Of a stretch of DNA of 64,000 nt, positions 45,219-57,002 are shown one piece after another; the stretch's first letter is position 1, and every line of letters starts with the position of its first letter. The DNA comes from Manihot esculenta (Eukaryota > Streptophyta > Magnoliopsida > Malpighiales > Euphorbiaceae), in NCBI RefSeq assembly GCF_001659605.2, contig NC_035169.2, positions 11,567,899-11,631,898 of the forward strand, written 5' to 3'. The notes below the pieces were generated by a model, which was not told where the DNA came from, did not search any database, and saw only the letters and a list, made by a program, of their open reading frames with translations. Both the position numbers and the translations under genes were made by a program.

Positions 45219-47628
45219 TGTAACGACCCGGAAACCGGTACCCCTCTGTAACGGCCCGAACCATCACTGGCACTAGGATCCAGATCGGCTTAAGGCCGCC
45301 GGGACCCGTAGCAAGCCAACTATACTCTCTGTGTACCTGATAAATCCCATACATGATACAAAACGACTCAACAATCCTGTAAAACTCTGTAGGCTTAACT
45401 GCTGCTACTCAGATATGTCAATCTGAAATGGCCCTCAGGGCCTATACCAGGGACTACTATCTGCTGTGAGTCAAGGGATTGAAACCCTTTTAATCTATAA
45501 CACATCCCATTGGTATCTCATCAAAGCCATACGTTAAGCCCAACTCACACATTTCTCATCAAGAAACGTAAAACAGGACGCATGTACAAAGGGATTAATC
45601 ATACATCACACTATGGCAACGACACTAGAGAAAGCACAAGTCTATCCAGTAACTGATAGTACATATCGAGACATTACATGACAACTAATCTTTTAATTAC
45701 ATCATGTCCACTATGCTATTACACACATACATTCAGGCATCACTGTTCTCTGTACTCTTGCTGACTTTGACTTCCCATAGCTATCTCAGAACCTGCAAAA
45801 CTGGGGTTAAGGGAGTGGGATGAGCTCTAGAGCCCAGTGAGGAGGAACAATACAAATAGTTCATTCATTACATGCTTTCATGAAATGCATCACATCACAA
45901 ACAAATCATCTCAAGGATGAATTTGTCACCAATGGCCCTCAACTACATGTGTGATAATCCAACTGTGCCAAGGAGACGATGTCATCACCTGGTCTACACT
46001 TATCTCTCTGATATCATAACATGACTAACTGTGCCAAGGAGACGGGGTCTCACCTGGTCTACACTTAACTCTGCTTTGACAGCCCAGCTGTCTCACTCAT
46101 AGTACCAGGAGCGACCTGGACTATCCAGGGGCGACCTGGTATGGCTATCTCATGCCAAAATGCTGTATCTGCTCTCTGTCAAGGGCTAAGGATCATCCAA
46201 CATTCATCCACAGGAACAACAACATATGCAATGCATCATATTCGTGAATTCTAATGCAACACAACCTAATACATAACATGGCAGTTTATGATGCATGGAT
46301 CATGCTAGAATCGTGTCATTTCTCAAAATAAAATATTCAGTTTAGTTCCACTCACCTCTGCTCTTCTGGCAGATACTGTATTGACTCTGAGATCTCTAAC
46401 TCTGATGACCTCCTCGAACTCTCGGGTCCAATCCTACACAAATGGACTCGAATGAGGTGTCACACATACTTTGACTAACTCTTAAACAAATCCCCATACT
46501 CCCTTCTGATCCTCTAAAACCAATCACACAAAGCATGCAAAAGAAGGCTAGACAGTACACATTCGGCTGCAGGTTCGGCGGCCGAATGTCCTGAACAGAG
46601 CCGAAACTCACGTACCTTCGGCGGCTGAATATCCTCTTTCGGCGGCCGAACCCTTTCGGGGGCTACTTTCGGAGGCCGAATCCCCTAAACAGAGCCGAAC
46701 CTCAAGGCACTCAGGGGTAAGCTGTGGCAGTCTAAGCCACCATGCAAGGGGTTCGGCGGCCGAATCCTTCTTCGGCCGAATCCTTCTTCGGCTGCCGAAC
46801 CTGAGTTCTTTACGAACTCAGCGTCTTCCGCAACCTAGCTCCTCCATCTTTTCCTCCTCTCTAACCATGCATAACTCCAAACCTCCACGTACATATACTC
46901 AAGTATATGCTCCAAGGGGTTCAAAACTACCTATCAACCCCAACAATCAACATACATAACACATAATCATGCATAAACCATTAAAACATCACAACTAAAC
47001 CTATAAACATAACTCTACCCTTAACCTCTTAAAAACTATGAGAAATCATTAAAACAAGTATAAAGACTTCCCTTACCTCCTGAAATCAGAAGCTGGACAA
47101 CCTGAACACCAAGCTATGCACCAACACCTCGTTTTCCTTCACCAAAACACCAAAACTCTCTTCTTTTGTTTCAAAACGTTCTAAACACTTTACCACCCTC
47201 AAACCTGTGCATGAGTGATTAAAAGCTTATAGATGAGTCATGGGAGACGTGGCATAACCTTTGGGAAGATTTGGAGGTAACATCTGTCCCAAATCAATGA
47301 CTAAGGAGTGCCCACACATTGGCTGGCCAACTCAGCTTCGGCTGCCGAAACTGCATGCAAAACCATGCAACGTTCGGGGGCCGAACATAACCTTCGGGGG
47401 CCGAACATTGGGCACTTTCGGCGGCCGAACTTAACCTTCGGGGGCCGAACATGACAGAAACTCCTTTGGCCAATTCTCCACAAAACTCAACTCGTTTTCT
47501 ACCCTAAACCTTTAAACGACTTGAACATATTTTAGAAAACCTTCACTCTACCCTTCGAGAAATCTCTGACATCCCTGAATTTCACCGGATGGTAGAAATT
47601 CCGATGCCGGATTTAGCCGGGTATTACA
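45219..47628 (-). repeat. G4 5' LTR (2410 bp)
   Basis: Almost identical to 38919-41306. It has a 16-bp tandem duplication (CGAATCCTTCTTCGGC at 46761-46776 and 46777-46792) in the dyad array that is single in the 3' LTR. Splice donor GTAAGGG at 47076 (minus). Array 46560-46800, dyad pair ~47371 and 47391. No TATA at the usual distance. Confidence 0.9.
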
Positions 47629-49618
47629 CCGGGTATCCGATGGGAGGTACGTCGCAGTACTCTAGTTTTTCCCCATATCCTACTTACATGCCTTATATGC
47701 CTTATCCTCCTTATTATCCACCATATCCCATGTATCCACCATCACCTATCCATCCAAGTACAGCATACCCAGAGCCAAGTAATACAGTACCTCCTCCACC
47801 ACCTGAACCAGTAGTCCCAGTTGTCCAAGTACCTCAACCTAGCTCAGCTGAGGGAAGTAAAGTGAAGATGACAGAGTACCTGAAATTGGATGCTCCTAAA
47901 TTCAATTTAGGAGATGATCCATTTGAATACCTCAGAACAGTTAAGATGATAATTGATGAGTTGGGAGCTGATGATAGCAGAGCCATTGAAATGGCAGGGT
48001 TCACATTGAAATGCAAGAAAGCTCAATAGTGGTTCAAGAATTATGTGGAACCCAGGTTAGACAGCATGTCATGGGGAGAGTTCGCCAATGAATTTACTGG
48101 GTGGGCTTTTCCTGACAGTTCTAGGGAGATGAAAGTTATAGAATTTGAACAGTTGAGGCAGACAGAAGAGATGAGTGTTGATGATTTTACAGATAAGTTC
48201 CTGGATCTGCTACAGTATGTGGGTCAAGCATATGACACTGACCAGAAGAAGGCAAGGAGATATACTATGAGACTTCATCCCAGGTATTCCTCCTTGATTC
48301 TTCCAGCAGAGAAAGAGAGTTTTCACTCTATAATAGATGCCGCCAGGAAAATGGAGGCAAGTGCCATCATTCAGGGGACCGTTAAACAGTCGAAGGCACA
48401 GTCTTCAGGATCCAAGCTTGATCCTTCTTCTCAAAGTACAGCTTCAGGCAGCAAGAGATGGGGAAAAGCAAAAGGAACAAAGAAGAAGTTCTGGAGCAAG
48501 GTCAAGTCTGGTCTGGGATTTGGTAGTGGCTCAAGTTCTGGCACAGATGGTCCAGTCTGTTTGAGATGTGGGAGACCACACAGAGGAGCTTGTCAGTTGG
48601 GATCTTCAGCCTGCTATAGGTGTGGACAGGAAGGACATTTTGCTCGGGAATGTCCTCAGGTGACTTTCATGGCACCATCCCAGCAGATGACTTCTGGCAG
48701 TGTGGCTCAGCCAGCCACTTCAGCCATGCCTCAGAGTAGTGGCAGAGGTAGAGGGAGAGGGTCAGCCTCTTCTTCCGTAGCAGGTTTCCGAGGTGGACAT
48801 CCGGTAGCCCCAGCACAGATTTTCACTATGACTCAGGAGGAGGCAAACACGTCGAACACAGTGGTGTCATGTAATCTCATCATAGGGTGTTCTGATGTGT
48901 ATGCTTTGATGGACCCCGATGCTTCTCACTCTTTTATTGCTTCGAGAGCCGTAGAGAGGTTGGGTCTGATGATCTATGAGTTAGAGTGTCCTCTCTGGGT
49001 CAGTGGACCCAAATGTGATCCATCAGTGGCAGTGTCAGTCTGTCGCTTCAGTCCAGTGTTCATAGAGGGTAGATGCCTTCTAGCTGACCTTGTGGTTCTA
49101 GATTTGACGGATTTTGATGTCATTCTAGGGATGGATTGGCTATCTACATATGGTGCTACTTTGGACTGTAGAGACAAGATAGTTAGTCTCAGAGACCAGG
49201 ATGGGTCAGAGTGTGTCTTCAGAGGAGACAGGAGGAGGACACCTAGAGGTTTGATTTCAGCCTTTCAGGCTCGTCGTTTGCTTAGGAGGGGTTGTCAGGG
49301 GTTTCTAGCTCATGTGAGGGAGCTAGACAGTCAGGTTAGGGAACCAGTCTCAATACCAGTAGTCCGAGACTTTCTAGACGTTTTCCCAGACGAGCTTCCA
49401 GGACTACCACCTGATAGGGAAATAGAGTTTGAAATAGAATTGCTGCCTGGTACCAGACCTATCTCTATTCCTCCCTACGGGATGGCGCCAGCAGAGTTGA
49501 AAGAACTGAAAGAGCAATTACAGGAATTGGTAGATAAGAGTTTCATCTGCCCTAGTACCTCACCTTGGGGTGCTCCAGTACTGTTTGTCAGAAAGAAGGA
49601 TGGATCCCTCAGACTTTA
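47629..49618 (+). pseudogene. G5 gag-protease-RT fragment
   Basis: Begins inside gag (PMGGTSQYSSFSPYPTY), continues through capsid (KLDAPKFNLGDDPFEYLR), TAG at 48027-48029 where sisters have Glu, then one open stretch of ~525 codons. That stretch holds knuckles CLRCGRPHRGAC and CYRCGQEGHFAREC, the protease site (DPDASHSF, where G3 has DPGAS, so the active-site Gly is changed to Asp) and the RT start [19 protein letters not shown] to DGSLRLY. G6 cuts RT at 49619. It shows the family uses a single gag-pol frame. Confidence 0.88.
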
Positions 49619-50807
49619 TGTAACGACCCGAAAATCGGACCGCTACCGGCGCTAGGATCCAGATCGGCTTAAGGCCGCCGGGACCCGTAGCAAGCCAAAC
49701 ATTCATCCTGTGAACCTGTTTAATCCCATACATGATCAACAACATACATAAAAATTTTGAACTTTTCTTTCCATTCATTCACCAAACTCAACCTGTGCAT
49801 GCACTATACATAATCATAATCATCAACCCACACTGGAGTCCTCAACAATGCTCCAATGGGGTAACATACATACATTAAGTTTGGTTTTCAATAATCATCA
49901 TTAAACATTTGAGATCATGTACTAGAAAGGGATTAACACATACTATGGTCAAGCACAACTCTAAACTTCCATAAGCATCATTACATAACATTTCTATACT
50001 ATACTTTTACATTACATCATATTCATGTCCACATCTAGCTATTACATAAAACAAAACGCTACTCCTGCTGACCTCCTGGTCTACCCTGTACCTGCAAACC
50101 TGGGGGTTAAGGGAGAGGGGTGAGCTATAAAGCCCAGTGAGCAGAATAATTAAACATTCAATTTAAATTTCATGCTTTCATGAAATGCAACATATCACAA
50201 ACAATCCACATCAAGGATGAACTTGTCACCAATAGCCCACTACTCATTCCAATAGTGCCAGGGGCGTAGACTGGGCCTCACTGGTCTTTCTCTTACATTA
50301 CATTCATAACATAACATTCCAATATGCCAGGGGCGTAGAATGGGCCTCACTGGTCTTTCTCTTACATAGTGCCAGGGGCGTAGAATGGGCCTCACTGGTC
50401 TTCCATACCGTATCACATCATATCATAACGTAGTGCGGCTAAAGGATCATCCAACATTCATCCACATCAACAACATATTATGCAATGCAACATATTCGTG
50501 AATTCTAATGCAAGCACCCTAGTATATCTCATGGCATTCATGATGCGTGTATCATGCTCAGAATTTATTTATTTACTTTGAAACGAAATAAGATATTCCA
50601 CTCACCTCTGGCTGAAGCTCTAACAGACTCAGAAGCAGCTGAACTCACTGCTGGGGTCCTCGGTTCCTCGGGTCCGAACCTACACAGGTGGACTCAAATG
50701 AGGGACCTAACATACATAAACATGACTCTAAAATACTCCCCAAAAACCCCCTAAAACACCTTAAAACAATCACATAAATCATGCAAAGGAGGGCTGAACA
50801 GGGCACT

Positions 50808-51050
50808 TTCGGCGGCAGGTTCGGCGGCCGAAAGGCCCTCCAGAGCCGAAAGTCATGCACCTTCGGCGGCACTTTCGGCGGCCGAAGGTTCCCTCCAGAG
50901 ACGAAACTCATGCATGTTCGGCGGCACCTTCGGCGGCCGAAACTCCCTTCCAGAGCCGAAAGTCCACTTTCGGGGGCAGGGTTCGGCAGCCGATACATGC
51001 TACCAAAGGCAGGTTCGGCGGCCGAAAGAGCCTTCGGCTGCCGAACCTGA
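50808..51050. repeat. Dyad array of G6 3' LTR, clearest example
   Basis: Units start at 50808, 50862 and 50917 (periods 54-55 bp). Each has TTCGGCGGC, ~6-7 bp, TTCGGCGGCCGAA, then CTCCAGAGCCGAAA-type linker. A degenerate tail follows to 51050. The 153-residue Arg-rich frame across it (51106-50645) is not a gene. Confidence 0.88.
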
Positions 51051-51572
51051 GTTCTTCCCAAAGGGCAGAAACTCAGCTCAACATGCATAAACGCCTCCCA
51101 ACTCATTCAATCATGCATTTTCCTATTCTACAACATGCATACTCAAGCATACAAGCTCCTAGGGGCTTCAAACTATCCTAAACCCCATCTACAACACATC
51201 AAACATGCATATCCAACATACATTGTTCATAAACGCACAGTAAACCCATAAACTCCACATAAACCTACACATGCATTTCTACCCCAAGAAACTTCATAAA
51301 ACTTACTTAAAACATTAAAGGAACTATGGATCTACTCTTACCTCTTGAAGAACGAGAGGAGAGACGATCCAACTTGGAGATGGGAGAGATCTCAACTCTT
51401 TGGTCTCCAAGCTTCCAAAACTCGCTCTTTTGTTCAAATATCTTCAAATCAACATAAAGCTTGTTAAAACATGAAAGATCGAAGGAAAAACATCTAAAAT
51501 GAACCATGGGAGAGCAAGAACTCACCGTGGCCGAAAATGGGGAGAAAACTCGCCCGTTTCGGCCATGGAGCT

Positions 51573-51667
51573 CTTATATAGGGGCTGGCAGACCACCTTT
51601 CGGCAGCCTAAAGTGCCTCCAAAACTCATGCAAGTTCGGCGGCCGAACATGAGGTTCGGCGGCCGAA
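51573..51667 (-). promoter_or_regulatory. G6 LTR core promoter module
   Basis: TATATAAG 51573-51580 and perfect TTCGGCGGCCGAA at 51635-51647 and 51655-51667. The same module in the 5' LTR is TATA 59209-59216 with dyads near 59271 and 59291. Confidence 0.78.
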
Positions 51668-51905
51668 CCTTTGAAACTTTCGGAAGCCTAACTTGCCCCC
51701 CTAAACCATCCCACGTTCGGCGGCCGAACCTGGAAATGTCTCCTTGGTCTTTTTCTTTTAAAACTCAATTTCCTTTTTGCTTAAAACCATAAAATACATT
51801 AAAACATTTTATAAAAACATGATTTTACCCTTCTAGAGGTTTCCGACATCCGAGATTCCACCGGACGGTAGGAATTCCGATACCGGAGTCTAGCCGGGTA
51901 TTACA

Positions 51906-51942
51906 TTCTTCCCCCCTTAAGAACATTCGTCCCCGAATGTTC
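51906..51942 (-). promoter_or_regulatory. G6 polypurine tract and hairpin
   Basis: Minus strand: perfect inverted repeat 51921-51942 (arms GAACATTCG and CGAATGTTC) followed by TTAAGGGGGGAAGAA and the LTR. Confidence 0.88.
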
Positions 51943-52005
51943 ACCAAACAAACACATGGCATAGCATAAAACATAAACATTCATACAAAGCACATAAAAC
52001 TCACC

Positions 52006-53300
52006 TTAGAAGAGATGAGGATATTGCCGGAGCATGGACTCCCGTGTCTCCCAGGTACACTCTTCGATGTTGTGGTGATTCCAAAGGACTTTCACCATCG
52101 GGATTTCCTTGTTCCTTAGCTTTCTGATCTGGGTGTCTAGGATCCGTACTGGCTGTTCAACATAGGTGAGATCCTCTTGGATCTCCACATCAGGCTCACT
52201 AAGAACCTTGCCCGGATCTGACACGAACTTCCTTAACATGGAAACATGGAAAACCGGATGGATTCTCTCCATTGAAGCAGGCAAGTCCAGCTTGTACGAT
52301 ACATTCCCAATCTTTTGCAAGACTTCAAAGGGTCCGATGTACCGTGGAGCTAGCTTACCTTTCTTCCCAAACCGAATCACCCCTTTCATTGGAGACACCT
52401 TGAGCAATACCAAATCCCCCTCCTGAAACTCTACTTGCCTTCTGCGGATGTCTGCATAACTCTTCTGCTGCTTGCAGCAGTCTTGATCCTTTCTCTGATT
52501 ATGGGCACCACTCTGCTGGTGATCTCTACTAGCTCAGGCCCTGCCAAGGCCTTTTCTCCCAATTCTTCCCAACAGACAGGCGACCTGCACTTCCTTCCAT
52601 ACAAAGCTTCATATGGGGCCATCCCTATGCTGGCATGATGGCTGTTATTGTAGGCAAACTCCACTAAAGGTAGATGCTGCCTCCAAGAACCGCCAAAATC
52701 CAGCACACACATTCTGAGCATATCCTCTATTGTCTGGATGGTCCTCTCTGATTGTCCGTCCGTCTGTGGATGGAAAGCAGTGCTAAAATCCAACCTGGTA
52801 CCCATAGCGTTCTGCAGACTCCGCCAAAACCTGGAGGTGAACTGGGGCCCTCGATCAGACACTATTGAAACAGGAACCCCATGCAGCCTGACAATCTCAT
52901 CAACATACACCTGCGCCAACTTGTCCACAGAATAGCCACTCCTGACAGGGATGAAGTGAGCAGATTTGGTGAGTCTGTCCACAATCACCCATATGGAGTC
53001 CAATCTGTTGGACGTCGCCGGTAACCCCACCACGAAGTCCATAGCTATATTCTCCCATTTCCACTCTGGAATAGGTAGTGGGTTAAGCATTCCAGCCGGC
53101 TTCTGATGTTCCAGCTTCACCCTCTGACACACTTCGCAGGCTGACACAAACTGTGCCACTTCTCTTTTCATAGCTGGCCACCAATAAACCTTCTTCAGAT
53201 CTTGATACATCTTGGTGGCTCCAGGGTGAACACTGTATCTGGCATTATGAGCCTCTCTCATAATGTCTCCCTTCAGCCCTACGTCATCTGGTACACACAA
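52006..53300 (-). pseudogene. G6 integrase and chromodomain (one frameshift)
   Basis: Stretch 53300-52431: HHCC domain ([26 protein letters not shown]), core triad in MDFVVGLP, SDRGPQF and FHPQTDGQSE, all intact. A 1-nt deletion near 52470 shifts frame; 52413-52006 then gives the GPY/F region (RYIGPFEV) and chromodomain-like end (LRNKEIPMVKVLWNHHN...CTWETRES), ending 64 nt before the hairpin. The single-base lesion sits in a CAGCAG run and could be an assembly error. Confidence 0.9.
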
Positions 53301-54206
53301 TCTGTTCCATAGCGGAGGATCCCCTTGCTGTCGAATCTGAACTCACTATCCTTTGCCTGACTGAACAGTCCTGGCAATCTTCACTAACTCTGGGTCCTCA
53401 TGCTGTTTCTGAGCCACCTGCTCCAGAAACACGGGTGCCACTCTCATCTGGGCAACTAAAGCACCTGTACCAGACAACTCCAACTGTAGACCTTCATTCA
53501 TGAGCTCGAAGAACTGCCTCACCACTGGCCTCCTCTCTGCTGAAATATGGGACAAACTGCCAAGTGATTTCCGGCTTAAGGCGTCTGCCACAACATTCGC
53601 CTTACCCGGATGGTACTGGATCTTGCAATCATAGTCACTAAGCAGTTCTACCCATCTTCTCTGCCTCATATTCAGCTCTCTCTGACTCAGGATGTACTGC
53701 AGGCTTTTATGATCTGTGAAGATCTCACATTTAACCCCATAAAGGTAATGCCTCCACATCTTGAGTGCAAAGATTACCGCTGCCATCTCTAGGTCATGTG
53801 TAGGGTAATTCAACTCGTGCTTCTTTAGCTGCCTAGAAGCATAAGCAATCACCCTTTCATTCTGCATTAGCACACAACCCAGTCCCACACGGGACGCATC
53901 GCAAAAGACTGTGAAGTCCTCATTACTAGTCGGCAGAGCTAACACCGGTGCTGAAGTCAACCTCTTCTTTAGCTCCTCAAAGCTCTCTTCACACTGGTCG
54001 GTCCACACGAACCTCTGGTTCTTCTTAGTCAATCTGGTCATGGGAGCTGCAATCTTAGAGAAGTCCTGAACGAACCTCCTGTAGTAACCTGCCAAACCCA
54101 AGAAACTCTTGATCTCTGTCACCGTAGTGGGTCTAGGCCAGTTAGCTACAGCTTCCACTTTCTTGGGGTCTACCTCGATTCCATTTTCTGACACCACATG
54201 CCCCAA
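53301..54206 (-). pseudogene. G6 RT end and RNase H
   Basis: Continues RT after a 1-nt deletion near 54200 ([16 protein letters not shown]), then the connection [20 protein letters not shown], RNase H ([23 protein letters not shown]) and [14 protein letters not shown] 1-nt insertion near 53355 and a 1-nt deletion in a G run near 53306 cancel, so only ~50 nt are out of frame. Catalytic motifs are intact. Confidence 0.9.
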
Positions 54207-56446
54207 GAAGAGATGCTCCTCAGCCAGAACTCACACTTGGAGAACTTGGCATACAAGCCATGTTCCCTCAAGGTCTGCAGAACTAACCTCAGATGATGGG
54301 CATGCTCCTCTGCATTCCTGGAATACACTAAGATATCATCTATGAAGACAATAACAAAGTGATCCAGGTACTGGCTAAACACTCTGTTCATGAGATCCAT
54401 GAATGCTGCAGGGGCATTGGTTAACCCGAACGGCATCACAAGGAACTCATAATGCCCATATCTGGTCCTGAATGCTGTCTTCGGTACATCCTCTTCCCTT
54501 ATCCTCAGCTGATGGTACCCTGATCTCAGATCTATCTTGGAGAAACAACCTGCTCCTGCTAGCTGGTCGAATAGATCGTCGATCCTTGGCAACGGGTACT
54601 TATTCTTGGTAGTGACCTTGTTCAACTGCCTGTAGTCGATACAAAGTCTAAGGGATCCATCCTTCTTTTTCACAAATAGCACTGGAGCACCCCAAGGTGA
54701 GGTACTCGGTCGGATGAAACCCCTATCTACCAGCTCTTGCAACTGCTCTTTCAACTCCTTCAATTCTGCTGGTGCCATCCTGTAGGGAGGGATAGAGATC
54801 GGTCTAGTTCCAGGCATCAATTCAATTTCAAACTCTATCTCCCTAGCAGGTGGTAAACCTGGCAGCTCGTCTGGGAAAACATCTAAGAACTCTCTGACCA
54901 CTGGCACTGAGGCGGGCTCTCTGACATGACTATCCAGCTCTCTCACATGAGCTAGAAAACCCTGACAACCCCTCCTGAGCAGCCTACGAGCCTGTAGGGC
55001 TGATATCAAACCTCTAGGTGTACCCCTCCTGTCTCCTCTGAAGACAACCTCTGACCCATCCTGACATCTGAACCTGACTACCTTGTCTCTGCAATCCAAG
55101 GTAGCACCATGGGTAGATAGCCAATCCATCCCTAGAATGACGTCAAAATCTGTCAAATCTAGAACCACAAGGTCGGCGGACAGGCATCTTCCCTCCACAA
55201 AAACTGGACTACACTGGCAGACTGACTCTGCCACTGACGGGTCACACTTGGGTCCACTGACCCATAGGGGACACTCTAACCCAGAGACCATCAATCCCAA
55301 CCTCTCGACGGCCCTCGGAGCAATGAAAGAATGAGATGCACCAGGGTCCATTAATGCATACACATCAGAACAACCAATGATGAGATTACCTGACACCACG
55401 GTGTTGGATGTGTTTGCCTCCTGCTGAGTCATGGTGAAGATCCGTGCTGGAGCTGATGGACCCTCACCCCTGAAACCCGCTGAAGAAGAGGCTGCCCCTC
55501 TTCCTCTGCCTCTGCCACTAGCCTGAGTCGCGGCTGGAGCTACTGGCTGAGCCACACTACCAGAAGCTGTCTGCTGAGACTGTGCCACAAAAGCTGCTCT
55601 AGGACACTCCCGTGCCATGTGTCCCTCCTGCCCACATCTGAAGCAGGCTGTCGTCCCAACCAGACATACTCCTTTGTGCGGCTTCCCACACTTCTTGCAT
55701 ACTGCATTATCTGCACCTGAGCTCGAACCACTTCCTAATCCCAGACCAGACTTGATCTTATTCCAGAACTTGTTCTTCTTTGGCTTCTTGGTGGTACTGC
55801 TCCACCTCTTACTAGCTGAACTCAGAGAAGAAGGGTCCATCCTTCCCCCACCTGGGGTCTTGGAACCAGAAGGCTGTGCCACTGACTGTTTGACTTTCCC
55901 CTCGATGATTGCACTAGCCTCCATCCTCCGAGCCATATCCACAATGGCATGGAAACTCTCCCTCTCTGCTGACTGAATCAAGGAGGAATACCTGGAATGG
56001 AGCTTCATGATATACCTCCTTGACTTTTTCTGATCTGTATCCAGATTTTGCCCGGCAAACGGCAACAGCTCCAAAAACCTGTCTGTGAACTCATCCACAC
56101 TCATCTCATCCGTCTGCCTCAGCTGCTCGAACTCAATCATCTTCAATTCTCTTGAACTGTCAGGGAAAGCCCATCCTGCAAACTCATTTGCAAACTCCTC
56201 CCATGATAGGCTGTCCAACCTCGGGTTCACATAGTTCTTAAACCACTCTCGGGCCTTCTTGCATTTTAGTGTGAACCCAGCCATCTGAATGGCTCTACTG
56301 TCATCAGCTCCTATCTCATCTGTAATTGTCTTGACCCTCTCAAGGTACACAAACGGGTCATCACCGGTTTCAAACTGGGGAGCACCCAGCTTCATGTAAT
56401 CGGTCATCTTGACCTTGCTCCCCCCAGATGAGCTAGGTTTAGGCAT
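54170..56446 (-). CDS. G6 gag(C)-protease-RT open frame
   Basis: A 758-codon open stretch. Capsid region ([41 protein letters not shown]), knuckles [12 protein letters not shown] and [14 protein letters not shown], Arg-rich linker, protease [25 protein letters not shown], linker [16 protein letters not shown], and RT with [33 protein letters not shown] and [15 protein letters not shown]. All expected motifs are intact with no stop. It is the longest open frame in the window and sets the family reference. It is broken upstream (near 56525) and downstream (near 54200) by single-base changes, so the full polyprotein is not produced as sequenced. Confidence 0.88.
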   Translation of the reverse strand: MPKPSSSGGSKVKMTDYMKLGAPQFETGDDPFVYLERVKTITDEIGADDSRAIQMAGFTLKCKKAREWFKNYVNPRLDSLSWEEFANEFAGWAFPDSSRELKMIEFEQLRQTDEMSVDEFTDRFLELLPFAGQNLDTDQKKSRRYIMKLHSRYSSLIQSAERESFHAIVDMARRMEASAIIEGKVKQSVAQPSGSKTPGGGRMDPSSLSSASKRWSSTTKKPKKNKFWNKIKSGLGLGSGSSSGADNAVCKKCGKPHKGVCLVGTTACFRCGQEGHMARECPRAAFVAQSQQTASGSVAQPVAPAATQASGRGRGRGAASSSAGFRGEGPSAPARIFTMTQQEANTSNTVVSGNLIIGCSDVYALMDPGASHSFIAPRAVERLGLMVSGLECPLWVSGPKCDPSVAESVCQCSPVFVEGRCLSADLVVLDLTDFDVILGMDWLSTHGATLDCRDKVVRFRCQDGSEVVFRGDRRGTPRGLISALQARRLLRRGCQGFLAHVRELDSHVREPASVPVVREFLDVFPDELPGLPPAREIEFEIELMPGTRPISIPPYRMAPAELKELKEQLQELVDRGFIRPSTSPWGAPVLFVKKKDGSLRLCIDYRQLNKVTTKNKYPLPRIDDLFDQLAGAGCFSKIDLRSGYHQLRIREEDVPKTAFRTRYGHYEFLVMPFGLTNAPAAFMDLMNRVFSQYLDHFVIVFIDDILVYSRNAEEHAHHLRLVLQTLREHGLYAKFSKCEFWLRSISSWGMWCQKMESR

Positions 56447-56994
56447 TTGGGTTTCTGGGACAGTAGGTGCTGCTGGTGGTGGAGGAGGTGCAGCATCCCC
56501 TGGGGTAGGGTTTGCTGTACCTGGATGGTAGGGTGGGGTGGATACATAGGGTACTGTGGGTACGGTGGGTAGAAAGGTGGGTATGGCATCTGAGAGTGAT
56601 AAGGGTTAAAACTGGGGTAATCCGATGTACCTCCCATCGAATACCCGGGATTATGTGAAAAGGGTGGGTAGTAAGGTGGCTGAACAAATCCCGAGGCCTG
56701 AGTGCCTCCTTGGGACTCTCCCATTCCCTCTTCCGACATACTTACTCCGAGACTGCCATCCCTCCTCTGATCCACATCCATCTGATCCCCCACATCCTCT
56801 GACATATCCCCTTGCACTGTTCCCCTCACTGATCTGCTTCTACCCAGATCCAAAGACCTTCTAGGGTCTCTTACTGCTCTTTCTCTGCTGGACCTACTTG
56901 ACATTGCCCTAGGCAATGCAGGAGGACGGGCATCAGTGCCCTCGTCCTGGGGTGGTACTCCAGTCAATCGTGCAGATCGACGAGTTCCTCTCAT
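56447..56994 (-). pseudogene. G6 gag N-terminus
   Basis: ATG at 56994 starts MRGTRRSARLTGVPPQDEG. It continues with Ser/Arg-rich sequence and a Pro/Tyr-rich block ([16 protein letters not shown]), then a 1-base-register frameshift near 56530. The long upstream extension of the frame to 57090 is leader sequence, since the family start is conserved. The candidate 3' splice site TGTTTTTCAG ends at 57003, 8 nt before the ATG. Confidence 0.85.
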
Positions 56995-57002
56995 CCTGTT
57001 TT

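Larger units (their letters stand above)
38919..47628 (-). mobile_element. G4: Gypsy element with near-identical LTRs and collapsed pol
   Basis: 3' LTR 38919-41306, internal 41307-45218 (3.9 kb), 5' LTR 45219-47628, all minus. By eye fewer than about ten differences separate the two ~2.4 kb LTRs. Yet the internal region is ~1.4 kb shorter than in G6, and pol is reduced to unreadable fragments, while gag is still mostly open. This suggests a non-autonomous lineage moved in trans. The 38919 end lacks five bases (TAACG) of the LTR terminus, and the flanks do not form a target duplication. Confidence 0.85.
49619..51905 (-). repeat. G6 3' LTR (2287 bp)
   Basis: TGTAACGACCCG to GGGTATTACA on the plus strand. 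Three TGCCAGGGGCGTAGA...CACTGG tandem units (50258-50400), array 50808-51050, TATATAAG at 51573-51580 (minus), dyads 51635-51647 and 51655-51667 (20-bp period, 54 bp to TATA). Confidence 0.92.

Noticed and set aside
50645..51106. Arg-rich 153-residue frame conserved in both G6 LTRs (also 58281-58742) and similar ones at 8069-8577, 12081-12669
   Set aside because: They are translations of the GC-rich dyad array. They exist on both strands and several frames, and are identical only because the LTRs are duplicates. No start context or domain.
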